A stretch of 64,000 bases of DNA from JAICUF01 sp038250675 (lineage in GTDB: Bacteria; Gemmatimonadota; Gemmatimonadetes; Gemmatimonadales; GWC2-71-9), in NCBI GenBank assembly GCA_038250675.1, contig JBBSCB010000008.1, positions 47,714-111,713 of the forward strand. The letters are read 5' to 3'. A program made the position numbers and the translations under genes. Each line of letters opens with the position of its first letter. Within the stretch, counting starts at the first letter, position 1. Below, in pieces: positions 28,776 to 37,484 of this stretch. The notes below the pieces were generated by a model. The model did not search any database, was not told the DNA's origin, and saw nothing but the letters and a program-made list of their open reading frames with translations.

Positions 28776-30623
28776 TCAGCGGCTGGCGACGGCACGCCCG
28801 GCGCGGTAGCGGCGTACGTCGCCCACCCGGGTCGTGATCCCCCGCGCATCGGCCCATTCGAGCAGCGGGATGAGATACTTCCGGCTCAACCCCGTGCGAT
28901 CCCGGAGCGGCGCGACGTCGATTGCCCGGCCGCCGGCGCCCAGCTCCGCGAGCATCGCTTCGAATTCCACGAGCGCTGACCGGGCGTAGTAGCGATCGCG
29001 GGCGACCGCCGCCACGCGCCCGGCGGTGGCGGCCAGGCGTAGCGTCGTCCCGATCTCGGGGCGGGCCACGGCGGCGGCCAGCTCGGCGACAGTGGGCGGA
29101 TGGAGTCCCGCGGCCTCGAGCAGCGCCACAATCTCGTCGACTTCGGCGGCCGCGCCGGCGCCGGCCGGCTGAAACCCGGGCGTCCGCACCCGATCGCCGT
29201 TCCGGACGATGGCGGCGCCGGCCATCGCGGCGTCCACGGCCGCATCGGCCAGCCACGGCGGCGTCACGAGCAACGTCCGGAGCGTCTCGAGCGGAATCCC
29301 CGGCTCGGCGGGCTGGCGCCGGTGGAACGCCGTCACCGTGGTCACGGCCCGCGCCGCCAGACGATCGAGCAGGGAGCGGAGGATCCAGTGGCCGCCACAG
29401 GAGACGAGTGCGGGGTCGGCCGCCGCCAGGGCCTCTGCCCCCGGCGCCGGAAGCCCGGTCATGACGGCGAGCAGCTCCGCCGAAAGCCCGTGCCGCCGCC
29501 GAGTCACAAGCGCGCGGAGTCGCGCGGCGGCGTTAGTCGCGCCGAGCCCCGGTGGCCAGGGCGCACGGGCGGGGGGCGCCGGGTCGAGCACCGTGCCGCC
29601 GCCCAGCGTCTCCAGCGGACTGAATCGTCGCAGCACAAATCGGTCGCCGCCGCGGGCGACGATGTCCCGGTCGAGCGTGATGCGTGCGAGACCCTCGCCG
29701 GCGGTTCGATGTGGCGCCAGCCAGCCGATCCACTCGCCCGTGCCCAGGTGCAGCCGGACCCGCTGTCGACGCCGGCCCAGCTCGGGCGCGGTCGGCCCCG
29801 GAACGATGCGGACGTCCAGCCGGCGCGACGCCATCCACGGGTCCAGGGCAGCAACGGCTACCTGCCCGCGCCGGACCTGGCCGCGCTCGATCCCGGAGAC
29901 TCCCAGAGCAATGCGGGCACCTGGCCGTGCCGCGGCCGGACCGCCATGCGACTCGATCGACCGCACGCGCCCCTGCTCCGGCCCCGGCACCATGCGAATC
30001 TCCTCCCCCACCGCGACCGCGCCCGACCAACAGGTGCCGGTGAGCACGGTGCCGATGCCGGCCACCGAGAATGCGCGGTCCACCGGTAGGCGGAACAGAT
30101 CGGCGTCCGACCGGGCCGGAGCGGTCGCCAATGCCGCGTCGATCCGCTGGCGTAGCGCCGCCATGCCCACGCCGGTCCGGACCGACACCGGCACCGGCGC
30201 ACCAAAGGCGACGGGCGAGCCGGCCAGCCGCGCGCTGACGTCACCGATGACTAGCTCGAGCCAGGCGGGCTCGACGAGATCGATCTTGGTGAGCACCGCG
30301 AGACCGGCAGCCACGCCGAGCTGTTCCAGCACCTGCAGATGTTCCTCGGTCTGCGGCATCATGCCCTCGTCCGCCGCGATGACCAGCAGTGCCAGGTCGA
30401 CGCCCGACGCCCCCGCCACCATTGTGCGGATGAAGTCTTCGTGTCCCGGCACGTCCACGACGCCTGCCGTCCGCCCGTCAGCCAGCAGCAGCGGCGCAAA
30501 ACCGAGCTCGATGGTCATCCCGCGCCGCTGTTCCTCGGCCAGCCGGCCCATCGGGCGGCCGGTGAGCGCACAAACCAGCGACGACTTGCCATGGTCCACG
30601 TGCCCGGCAGTGCCGATGATCAT
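28776..30623 (-). CDS. selB: Selenocysteine-specific elongation factor SelB
   Basis: 615 residues. The GTPase begins MIIGTAGHVDHGKSSLVCALTG, with VVDVPGHEDFIRTM and LAVLTKIDLVEPA. EF-Tu-like domains 2 and 3 follow, then about 250 residues of winged-helix repeats that read the SECIS element, ending with GRAIDVAPLRDRTGLSRKYLIPLLEWADARG. SelB delivers Sec-tRNA to in-frame UGA codons. selA, selC and selD are not in the window. ATG at 30623 overlaps the recO stop. It is the last gene of the run that starts at the cobalamin riboswitch. Confidence 0.94.
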   Translation of the reverse strand: MIIGTAGHVDHGKSSLVCALTGRPMGRLAEEQRRGMTIELGFAPLLLADGRTAGVVDVPGHEDFIRTMVAGASGVDLALLVIAADEGMMPQTEEHLQVLEQLGVAAGLAVLTKIDLVEPAWLELVIGDVSARLAGSPVAFGAPVPVSVRTGVGMAALRQRIDAALATAPARSDADLFRLPVDRAFSVAGIGTVLTGTCWSGAVAVGEEIRMVPGPEQGRVRSIESHGGPAAARPGARIALGVSGIERGQVRRGQVAVAALDPWMASRRLDVRIVPGPTAPELGRRRQRVRLHLGTGEWIGWLAPHRTAGEGLARITLDRDIVARGGDRFVLRRFSPLETLGGGTVLDPAPPARAPWPPGLGATNAAARLRALVTRRRHGLSAELLAVMTGLPAPGAEALAAADPALVSCGGHWILRSLLDRLAARAVTTVTAFHRRQPAEPGIPLETLRTLLVTPPWLADAAVDAAMAGAAIVRNGDRVRTPGFQPAGAGAAAEVDEIVALLEAAGLHPPTVAELAAAVARPEIGTTLRLAATAGRVAAVARDRYYARSALVEFEAMLAELGAGGRAIDVAPLRDRTGLSRKYLIPLLEWADARGITTRVGDVRRYRAGRAVASR

Positions 30624-31381
30624 GCCGGCGCCACCCACGGGCGCGATTCCCAGAAGCCGAGTGCCGGGAGCTCGGCGCCCTCGCCGAGGTGGTACCGGAT
30701 GAAGCGGGAGAGCAGACGGCGGTGGGCCGTTGCATGACGCGCGTCGAGGGACGGGAGCGGTGCGGCGGCATCGAGCAACGCGTTGAGGTCGGCGCGCGCA
30801 TCGGCCGGAATGGTCGTGGTGCCCTGCTGCGTGGCGCACGCCGCACAGAGCGCCCCCCCATCGCGGGTGCTGAACGCCAGCGGACCCTCAGCGGGCAGCG
30901 GCGTGTCATCGTGCACGCACGCATCGAGCACCGGCGCAAAGCCCAGCACCCCGACCAGCCCCCAGATGAGCCGGAGGGCGATCGCGTCCACCTCCGCCGG
31001 ATCCGCGGTCTCCAGGGTGTCGAGCGCGCCAAGCAGGACGTCGTAACTTTCGGGATGCGGGTCCGGCGGGGCGAAGCGCTGCATCACCTCCGCCAGCGCC
31101 GCCGCCGCCGAATACCGTTCCAGCCGCGTCGTGAGCCCGACGCGCACGCGCGCCACATCGAACGCCGTAAGCGTGTGCAGCTCGCGATGCTCCTTGACCA
31201 GCAGGTGCGCGACGCCATCGCTCAGCACCTGCAGGGCCGCGCCGAACCGGCTCCGCGGCCGGAGCGCGCCCTTGGCAATCGCGCTCTGCACCCCCTGATC
31301 GCGGGTGGCAAGCCGGACGATCTTGGAGGTCTCGCTGTAGCGAATCGTCGACAGCACGATGGCGGGCGTGGAAATCACCAT
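30620..31381 (-). CDS. recO: DNA repair protein RecO
   Basis: 253 residues. The N-terminal OB fold begins with STPAIVLSTIRYSETSKIVRLATRDQG, the standard RecO start. The middle is helical and contains a cysteine cluster reduced relative to typical RecO: LDACVHDD and then CAACA. RecO helps RecR load RecA on SSB-coated DNA. ATG at 31381 is preferred over an in-frame TTG at 31387. The gene starts 15 bases after the outer-membrane receptor stop and overlaps selB by four bases. Confidence 0.9.
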   Translation of the reverse strand: MVISTPAIVLSTIRYSETSKIVRLATRDQGVQSAIAKGALRPRSRFGAALQVLSDGVAHLLVKEHRELHTLTAFDVARVRVGLTTRLERYSAAAALAEVMQRFAPPDPHPESYDVLLGALDTLETADPAEVDAIALRLIWGLVGVLGFAPVLDACVHDDTPLPAEGPLAFSTRDGGALCAACATQQGTTTIPADARADLNALLDAAAPLPSLDARHATAHRRLLSRFIRYHLGEGAELPALGFWESRPWVAPA

Positions 31382-31395
31382 GCCCAAATCTAGCG

Positions 31396-33360
31396 CTACA
31401 TGCGGACCCGGGCGCCGACCGCCACGGTGCGCCCCAGCGCCGGGAAGCCGAGTACCTCCTCGTACTGCGCATCGAACAGATTGCGCACCCGGGCGGTAAC
31501 CATCACGCGGTCGGCACCGCGCTCGTCGCGCGCCAGCCCGAGCTCGCCTGCCAGTTCGACGGTGTGATACGCGGGCAGCGTGACCCTGACTTCGGGGTAC
31601 GGGCGGAAATCCACGTCTTCGCGCGGGCCGGTTAGATCCAGGCTGGCAGTGAGCATGGCGCGAGCCCCCGCGCGGGCGCGAACTCCGATGCGGCCGGCGT
31701 GCGCAGGCCGGCGGAGCAAGGCCGCGCCCGCCTGGAATGCCACCGAGCTGCTGGCGCCCGCATTGGCGACCCGTGTGCGGAGACCGGTGTACTGCGCCGC
31801 GAGCGACACGGCGGGTATGGGGCGGATTTCCGCCGTCGCCTCGAGCCCCCGTGCGTTGGCCGCGGCCAGGTTGGCGTACGTCGGCGCACCGGGCGCGGCC
31901 GGGATGTACTGGATGAGGTCGCGAAACCGCTGGTCAAAATAGGTCACGCCGATCACGGCCAGCCCGCCGGCCAGTGACTGCTCAACCCCCGCGTCCCAGC
32001 TGGTCGCACGCTCCGGCCGGAGCGACGGATTGCCCGCCTCGTATGGCGTGGCGGCAAAGGTTTCCGAAAAGGTTGGCGCCTTGAACGCGTTCCCGGCGGA
32101 TACCCGCAGCCGGGTGTCCGCGATCCGCTGCACGACGCCTGCACGGGCGGTGACGAAGGTCCCGAACGTGCTGTTGTCATCGAGGCGGACGCCCAGATCC
32201 GCCGAGAGGCCGGGCGCGATACCCGCGCTCGCCTGCGCGTACCCCGCCCAGGTGTGGCGCGCCTCGTCGAAGAAGGCGGCATCGCTGCCGGCGCCACCAC
32301 CGAAGTTCGAGGTCGTCTCGCTGCCCTGGCGCTCACGCTCGAGCTCGACCTGTGACCCGGCGGTGAGCACGAGCCGGCGGCCGGGACGGAACACGAGGCG
32401 GAGATCGGCGCTCCGGCGGGAAGTGAAGGCGTTGCGCCGCGACGCGAAGGCAAACCCGGTGCTGTCGGCCGGCCCGTCGGGCATGTCGACAAATGCGTCG
32501 TCCCCACTGTGGAGTGCGAGTGCCAGCCGCGCCTCCAGGTCTCGGCGGAGCCGGCGTGTCGCGTCGACGCCGAGGACCACCCGATCGGTGTTGCTGACCT
32601 GATTGCTGTCCGTGAGGTTGCCGGCGCCATCGGTCGGGAAGCGGTAGGAGCGCTCGGTATAACGCATGGTAAGCGCGGCCATCGTCAGCGAATCGGGCGC
32701 GGCATGGGCGGCGCCGGTGATGGTGCCGTTCCGGTAGTGGCTGTTGAACGGATAGTTGCCGTCGGCATCGAAACGGGAGAAGCCAAGCGCGTAGCCGCCA
32801 CCGGTGCCGCCGCCGCTCGCCGAGAGCTGCGCGTCGCTGGCGTGACGGCTGCCCGCTTCGATGCCGGCCTCGATCCGCGCGGGGCCGGTCCCCTGACGGG
32901 TGAAGATCTGGACGACCCCGCTCACTGCATCCGAGCCGTAGATCACGCTGGCCGGGCCCCGCACGATCTCGATCCGCTCGATATCGGTCGTGGTCAGGTC
33001 GGCAAAGTCGTAGGCACCGCCCGACTGGTTCACCGGTACGCCGTCGATCAGGACCTTGGTGTAGTTGCTGTTGCCGCCCCGCGTGAAGAGCGATGTCACC
33101 CCGCCCATCGAGCCCACCTGGGCCAGCGCCAGCCCCGGCACGTCCCGCAGTGCATCCGCCACGAAGCGTATGCCGCGCTCGCGCAGTTCGGCCCCGGTGA
33201 TGACGGTGACGGCGGTGGTCACGTCCGCCGCCGGCATGGCACGGCGGTCCGCGGTGACGATCACCGGCGCGAGCGTGGCGGTGTCCGCCGGCACCTGCGC
33301 CGCGAGCGACGCGGTGGCGGTGAGGGTGACCGCGAGGGTGGCGATGCCGAGCCGATTCAT
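31396..33360 (-). CDS. btuB: TonB-dependent outer-membrane receptor (BtuB-like)
   Basis: 654 residues. A signal peptide (MNRLGIATLAVTLTATASLAAQ) is followed by a TonB-box-like APVIVTADRR and a plug domain (about 45-155) with VADALRDVPGLALAQVG and YTKVLIDGVPVNQSGGAYDF. The rest is a 22-strand barrel. The last residue is Met where Phe is usual. It overlaps btuD by four bases and lies downstream of a cobalamin riboswitch, so cobalamin uptake is the best guess. The symbol is inferred from this context. Confidence 0.8.
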   Translation of the reverse strand: MNRLGIATLAVTLTATASLAAQVPADTATLAPVIVTADRRAMPAADVTTAVTVITGAELRERGIRFVADALRDVPGLALAQVGSMGGVTSLFTRGGNSNYTKVLIDGVPVNQSGGAYDFADLTTTDIERIEIVRGPASVIYGSDAVSGVVQIFTRQGTGPARIEAGIEAGSRHASDAQLSASGGGTGGGYALGFSRFDADGNYPFNSHYRNGTITGAAHAAPDSLTMAALTMRYTERSYRFPTDGAGNLTDSNQVSNTDRVVLGVDATRRLRRDLEARLALALHSGDDAFVDMPDGPADSTGFAFASRRNAFTSRRSADLRLVFRPGRRLVLTAGSQVELERERQGSETTSNFGGGAGSDAAFFDEARHTWAGYAQASAGIAPGLSADLGVRLDDNSTFGTFVTARAGVVQRIADTRLRVSAGNAFKAPTFSETFAATPYEAGNPSLRPERATSWDAGVEQSLAGGLAVIGVTYFDQRFRDLIQYIPAAPGAPTYANLAAANARGLEATAEIRPIPAVSLAAQYTGLRTRVANAGASSSVAFQAGAALLRRPAHAGRIGVRARAGARAMLTASLDLTGPREDVDFRPYPEVRVTLPAYHTVELAGELGLARDERGADRVMVTARVRNLFDAQYEEVLGFPALGRTVAVGARVRM

Positions 33361-34169
33361 GATGGATCCGGGCCTGGTGACGGAAGGGACTCGCTGGAGC
33401 GGAGCGGTACGACCTGGGGCGAGCCGTCGCGCCACGGCATCACCGCCACCGGCCAGCGGAAGACGCGCTCCAGTACGGTCCGCTCGAGCACCTCCTGCGG
33501 CGTCCCCACCCGCACGACGCGCCCCCCATCGAGCAGCAGCATGCGATCAGCAAACCGAGCCGCGAGATTCAGTTCGTGGGTAATGACGACGCCGGCGAGC
33601 CCGTCGTCGGTCAGCTCGCGGACCAGCTCGAAGAGCTCCATCGCGTGGCGGACGTCCAGCGACACCGTCGGCTCGTCCAGCAACAGCACCCGCGGCTCCT
33701 GCGCCACGGCGCGCGCCACCCGCACCCGCTGCCACTCGCCGCCCGAAAGCTCATCCACCCGCCGGTCCGCCAGTGCCGCCGCGTCGCATCGTGTCAGCGC
33801 GCGATCGACCGCCGCCTGGTCCGCCGCGCCCGGCGGAGCCACCGGCCCCAGCCGCGCGTAGCGTCCGAGCATGACCATGTCCCTGACGCGGAGCGGGAAG
33901 ACGATCTCCTCGCGCTGTGGCACCACCCCCACCACGCGCGCGAGCTCCTCGCGCCGCCACGCGTCGGACGCCCGACCGTCCACGCGCGCGACGCCGCGTT
34001 CGGCGGCGACCAGGCCCAGCAGCGCCCGGATGAGCGTCGTCTTGCCGCTGCCGTTAGGGCCCGCGACGGCGAGGAGCTCACCGGCACGGGCACCGAAGCT
34101 CACGCCGTCCAGCGCGCACGCCGGCGCTCCGGCGTACCGCACGGTGAGGTCCTCCGCCTCAAGAATCAT
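33357..34169 (-). CDS. btuD: Cobalamin ABC transporter ATP-binding protein
   Basis: 270 residues. Walker A is GPNGSGKTTL, the ABC signature LSGGEWQRVRVARA, Walker B VLLLDEPTVSLD, and the H-loop ITHEL. This is the FecE/BtuD family. The true start is ATG at 34169, overlapping the btuC stop; the long open frame upstream is a shadow of btuC. The C-terminus overlaps the receptor gene. Substrate is assigned from the riboswitch and the btuC/btuF neighbours. Confidence 0.88.
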   Translation of the reverse strand: MILEAEDLTVRYAGAPACALDGVSFGARAGELLAVAGPNGSGKTTLIRALLGLVAAERGVARVDGRASDAWRREELARVVGVVPQREEIVFPLRVRDMVMLGRYARLGPVAPPGAADQAAVDRALTRCDAAALADRRVDELSGGEWQRVRVARAVAQEPRVLLLDEPTVSLDVRHAMELFELVRELTDDGLAGVVITHELNLAARFADRMLLLDGGRVVRVGTPQEVLERTVLERVFRWPVAVMPWRDGSPQVVPLRSSESLPSPGPDPS

Positions 34170-35137
34170 GCGAGGGTGCGGCGCAACAGCACCGCAAAGA
34201 CGGGCACGCCGACCAGCGCGGTCACCACGCCCACCGGCAGCTCGAGCGGCGGGAGGATGCTGCGGGCGGCGGCATCGGCCAGTACCAGGAAGACGCCGCC
34301 GACCACGAAGCTTGCCGGCAGGAGCCGCCGGTGCAGCGGCGACCAGACGAGCCGGCAGGCATGCGGCACGACGAGGCCTACGAAGCCGATGATGCCGCAG
34401 GTGGCGACGCTCGCCGCCGTGAGGAGCGACGTGGCGGCATAGAGCACCCGCTTGGTCCGCTCGACATCGGCGCCGAGATACTCCGCGGTCTCCTCCCCCA
34501 GGGCCAGGAGGTCGAGCGGACGCGCCATGCGGAAGACCAGGGCCAGCGGTACGACACCGTAAGCGGTGAAGATCCCCAGCGCACGCCACGACGCACCACC
34601 GAACCCGCCCAGCAGCCAGAGGAACGCGTTCCGGAGCGTGGGCGCGTCGGACAGGACGATGATGGCGCTCATGATGGCGCCGGCGAACGCGCCGACCACG
34701 ACGCCGGCGAGCAGCAGCACCCGCGCGTCGAGCCGGCGGCCGCCCACCACCGCGAGCCGGTAGACCAGAGCGATCGCGCCGAGGGCACCGATGAACGCCG
34801 AAAGCGGCACGCCCCACGCACCGCCCAGCGAGAACGCGATCGCGGTCACGGCGCCCAGCCCGGCACCGCCGGAGAGTCCCAGCAGGTAGGGATCGGCCAG
34901 AGGATTGCGGACCAGCGCCTGGAGTGCGGCACCGGAGACACCCAGACTGCCGCCCACCAGAAACGCCAACAGGACCCGGGGGAGCCGCAGTTCCCGCACG
35001 ATCGGCGCGGAGGGCGCCGACACATGGAGCAGCCCGCGCAGGACCGCCGCCGGCGAGAGCGAGACCGCACCGACGCCAATGCCGATCAGGACGGCGATCA
35101 CCACGAGCGCGCCGAGCAGCAGGGTGCGCCGCGTCAT
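34166..35137 (-). CDS. btuC: Cobalamin ABC transporter permease
   Basis: 323 residues with about ten membrane segments. Family motifs of the FecCD/BtuC permeases include RELRLPRVLLAFLVGGSLGVSGAALQALVRNPLADPYLLGLSGGA, shared by iron-siderophore and B12 permeases. The later GIIGFVGLVVPHACRLVW is also typical. ATG at 35137 overlaps the btuF stop. Assignment to cobalamin over iron rests on the riboswitch. Confidence 0.88.
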   Translation of the reverse strand: MTRRTLLLGALVVIAVLIGIGVGAVSLSPAAVLRGLLHVSAPSAPIVRELRLPRVLLAFLVGGSLGVSGAALQALVRNPLADPYLLGLSGGAGLGAVTAIAFSLGGAWGVPLSAFIGALGAIALVYRLAVVGGRRLDARVLLLAGVVVGAFAGAIMSAIIVLSDAPTLRNAFLWLLGGFGGASWRALGIFTAYGVVPLALVFRMARPLDLLALGEETAEYLGADVERTKRVLYAATSLLTAASVATCGIIGFVGLVVPHACRLVWSPLHRRLLPASFVVGGVFLVLADAAARSILPPLELPVGVVTALVGVPVFAVLLRRTLA

Positions 35138-36090
35138 CGCCGGGACGCCGCGGCGAGCGCTGCGGTGAGCTCGCGAATCGCGGCCGGCGCCCGGGGCCCG
35201 GGCCGGCTGAACTCGGAGCCGGCGCCATGCATGAACCGGCGGTCCCGCACCGCCGGGACCACCTGCCACTCAGGCCGGGCGGCGAACGTCGGCATCCCTT
35301 CGCTGGTGGTGAAGACGAAGTCCGGGTTCCGGTTCGCCGTCGCCTCGACGCTGATACGGCCGGACGACGCGGGGAGATCAGCAAAGACATTGCGTGCGCC
35401 GGCGCGCGCCAGCAGCTCGCTCAGGTAGCTGCCGGCGCCGATGGTCATCGGCGGCTCGTCCCACACGAGGATGAAGACCGTGGGCGGCTGCGGCGGCGGC
35501 GGCACCGTCGCTGCGGCGAGCTCGCGCTCGAATCGCGCGATCACCGCGGCAGCAGAATCGTCGTGCCCGGTGAGCCGTCCAAACAGCCGGGCCAGCCGCG
35601 GCACGTCGGCGAGACGGTCGCTGCGCACCTGGATCGCCGGAATACCGAGCGCGTGAAGCCGCTCCGCCACCTGTCCGTTCTGCCCCGAGTGATAGAGAAT
35701 GACCAGGTCGGGATGGGTGGCGACGATGCGTTCGAGGTTGGGCGCGATGCCGTCGCCAACGTCGGGTACCGCAGCCGCCGCGGCGGGATAGTCGCACCAC
35801 CGAGTGCGTCCGACGAGCTGTCCGCCGGCGTCGATGGCAAAGAGCAGCTCGGTCGCGGCCGGGATCAGCGAGACCACGTGACGGGCCGGACCCGCCAGGC
35901 GCACGGTATCGCCCGCATCGTCCACCACCACCGGGCCGCCCGCCGCGCGCGACGCCGGGCGGCACGCCCCCCCGAGCATCGCGAGGGTGAAAAGGAAGCC
36001 GGCGGCCCGACGGAGTGCGCGCAAAAGAGAATCGCCCATCCCGGGGTTGGACCGAGATGGGCGCAGAAGGCCGCGATGGCGGCGATTCAT
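35134..36090 (-). CDS. btuF: Cobalamin-binding periplasmic lipoprotein
   Basis: 318 residues. A basic N-terminus and hydrophobic segment lead to a lipobox (LGGAC), so it is likely a lipoprotein held at the membrane. The mature part has the BtuF/periplasmic binding fold: RHVVSLIPAATELLFAIDAGGQLVGRTRWCDYP and VGDGIAPNLERIVATHPDLVILY. ATG at 36090 is preferred over ATG at 36039 because AGGTGG lies four bases upstream. That sequence is part of the hairpin formed by the riboswitch leader. It is the first gene of the B12 operon. Confidence 0.87.
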   Translation of the reverse strand: MNRRHRGLLRPSRSNPGMGDSLLRALRRAAGFLFTLAMLGGACRPASRAAGGPVVVDDAGDTVRLAGPARHVVSLIPAATELLFAIDAGGQLVGRTRWCDYPAAAAAVPDVGDGIAPNLERIVATHPDLVILYHSGQNGQVAERLHALGIPAIQVRSDRLADVPRLARLFGRLTGHDDSAAAVIARFERELAAATVPPPPQPPTVFILVWDEPPMTIGAGSYLSELLARAGARNVFADLPASSGRISVEATANRNPDFVFTTSEGMPTFAARPEWQVVPAVRDRRFMHGAGSEFSRPGPRAPAAIRELTAALAAASRR

Positions 36091-36092
36091 GA

Positions 36093-36129
36093 CGCCACCT
36101 GCCCTCCCCCGAGGGTTGTCGTGGTGGCG
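36093..36129 (-). promoter_or_regulatory. Shine-Dalgarno-sequestering hairpin (riboswitch expression platform)
   Basis: On the minus strand CGCCACC (36129-36123) pairs perfectly with GGTGGCG (36099-36093), which includes the btuF ribosome binding site AGGTGG (36100-36095). An inner stem CCCTC/GAGGG stabilises the loop. The hairpin abuts the 3' strand of aptamer stem P1 directly. This points to translational OFF control when cobalamin binds. Confidence 0.7.
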
Positions 36130-36266
36130 CGAACGGAGAGGTCTCCTGGCTTCGGGCCTCCGCTCGCCTTCCCGGTTTCCCAGTGGCGTTTTGAGCGGAG
36201 CTGACTGCCCGTTACAGTGGCGGGGCCGCGCCGGTCTTGCACCGGCTTCCGAGCGCCCCGTTCGCG
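36129..36266 (-). ncRNA. Cobalamin riboswitch aptamer
   Basis: The minus strand shows the conserved blocks: GGAAGCCGGTGCAAGACCGGC, then CCGCCACTGTAACGGG, GCCACTGGGAAACCGGGAAGGC and the B12 box AAGCCAGGAGACC (36152-36140). Stem P1 is closed by GCGAACG and CGTTCGC at the two ends. The aptamer binds cobalamin and here controls btuF and, by coupling, the downstream run. Confidence 0.95.
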
Positions 36267-36290
36267 TACTTCAGTTGTGAACTCGTCGCA

Positions 36291-36319
36291 ATTCTATGTG
36301 CCGGACCCGCGCGCCGCAA
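36291..36319 (-). promoter_or_regulatory. Predicted promoter of the cobalamin operon
   Basis: TTGCGG (36319-36314) and TAGAAT (36296-36291) are 17 bases apart on the minus strand. The -10 element overlaps the TAG stop codon of the preceding gene. Transcription would begin near 36284, about 18 bases before the aptamer. Confidence 0.45.
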
Positions 36320-37484
36320 GAGCCGCGGTCAGTTCCGCCTTCAGCCGCTCCCGCTCGGCGCGGTAGCCGTCCCATGCCTCCGGCGAGAGCTCCGCCTCGC
36401 GCCCGGCATGTGCCACGTCGAGTCGGGCGAGCGCGGTGAGTAACGCGTCCGCGGTCCGCGGCGCGGCGCGCGGACGCGCCGAACCCGGGGCGAACGCACG
36501 CGCTGCGGCCAGCGCGAGTCCCAGCAACACCGCGCCCACCAGCGCCACGAGCGCCCAGTATCCGACGCGCCTCGGCGCCGGCAATCGGACGGTGACGGTG
36601 CCTCCGGCCGGCACCCGCCCCTCCCAGCGCCGAAACGGCCGCCCCTCGATGCGCTCAGTGTCTGCCTGCTGCGCGAGTCCGCCGGCCACCGTCGCGCCGC
36701 GCTCCTCGATCATGAGATTGACCAGGGCCGCCGGCTCGCCAAAGTGATAGTCCAGCCGGGGTACCCCGGCCGGGATGGTGTACTGCATGACGATCTGCTT
36801 CTCGCCGGTGGAGATCGGCGCGCTCACCACCACGCTGTCACCCAGGCGGCCGATCGCTTCGGGCGCGAGATCGCCTTCGCCCGCGGTGAGCCCGACGGCG
36901 ACGTGCGGGATCTCCTCGCCCCACACCGCCGATGCGCTGTCCCGGCCGACCCGCGTGAGCGGGCCGCCGTTGTGGAGCAGCACGACTTCCACGACGGAGC
37001 GGGTGCCGTCGGTCGCAGGGGCGCTGACGACGATGTGCCGTGCCTCCAGCGAGATCGGCGCCACAGACGACGTGTCGGCCACGACGAGGGTGATGGCGGT
37101 GTCCGGCAAAACGGGATTGGTGTGGACCGGCGGACCGAAATAGACGATGCCCGCGTGGCGGGCACTCACCAGGTAAATCGCGGACGTGTCGGCGAGAAAG
37201 CGAAAGCGGAATCGGCCCTGTGCGTCGGTGAGCGTCGAGTCCACCGGCCCCTGCTCCTGACGACCCACGCGATGGAGGACGACCTCGAGTGCGGGCACCG
37301 GGACGGAATCGGTGGGGGTGGCACGCAGGACCCGGCCGCCCGCCTGTACCCGCACCTGCGCGCGGGCAGCGGGCGCGAGCCCGCACAGTGCGGCGATCGC
37401 CGCGGCGAGCGTAAGCCTATGGATTGAACTTGCCGAAGTCCTGCGGGTCGAGCTTCTCGAGGTACTGCTTGAGCTTGTCGGCAT
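36294..37484 (-). CDS. Secreted/membrane-anchored protein with carboxypeptidase-regulatory-like domain
   Basis: About 396 residues. A signal peptide (RLTLAAAIAALCGLAPAARAQV) precedes a beta-sandwich segment (VLRATPTDSVPVPALEVVLHRVG then LTDAQGRFRFRFLADTSAIYLVSARHAG) of the carboxypeptidase regulatory type. A single membrane helix near the C-terminus (YWALVALVGAVLLGLALAAARAF) is followed by a cytoplasmic tail of about 70 charged residues. The start is unsettled: the only ATG in frame is at 37484, inside the DUF151 gene (68-base overlap); a non-canonical start near 37424 would fit the signal peptide better. Function unknown. Confidence 0.6.
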   Translation of the reverse strand: MPTSSSSTSRSSTRRTSASSIHRLTLAAAIAALCGLAPAARAQVRVQAGGRVLRATPTDSVPVPALEVVLHRVGRQEQGPVDSTLTDAQGRFRFRFLADTSAIYLVSARHAGIVYFGPPVHTNPVLPDTAITLVVADTSSVAPISLEARHIVVSAPATDGTRSVVEVVLLHNGGPLTRVGRDSASAVWGEEIPHVAVGLTAGEGDLAPEAIGRLGDSVVVSAPISTGEKQIVMQYTIPAGVPRLDYHFGEPAALVNLMIEERGATVAGGLAQQADTERIEGRPFRRWEGRVPAGGTVTVRLPAPRRVGYWALVALVGAVLLGLALAAARAFAPGSARPRAAPRTADALLTALARLDVAHAGREAELSPEAWDGYRAERERLKAELTAALAARGSGT

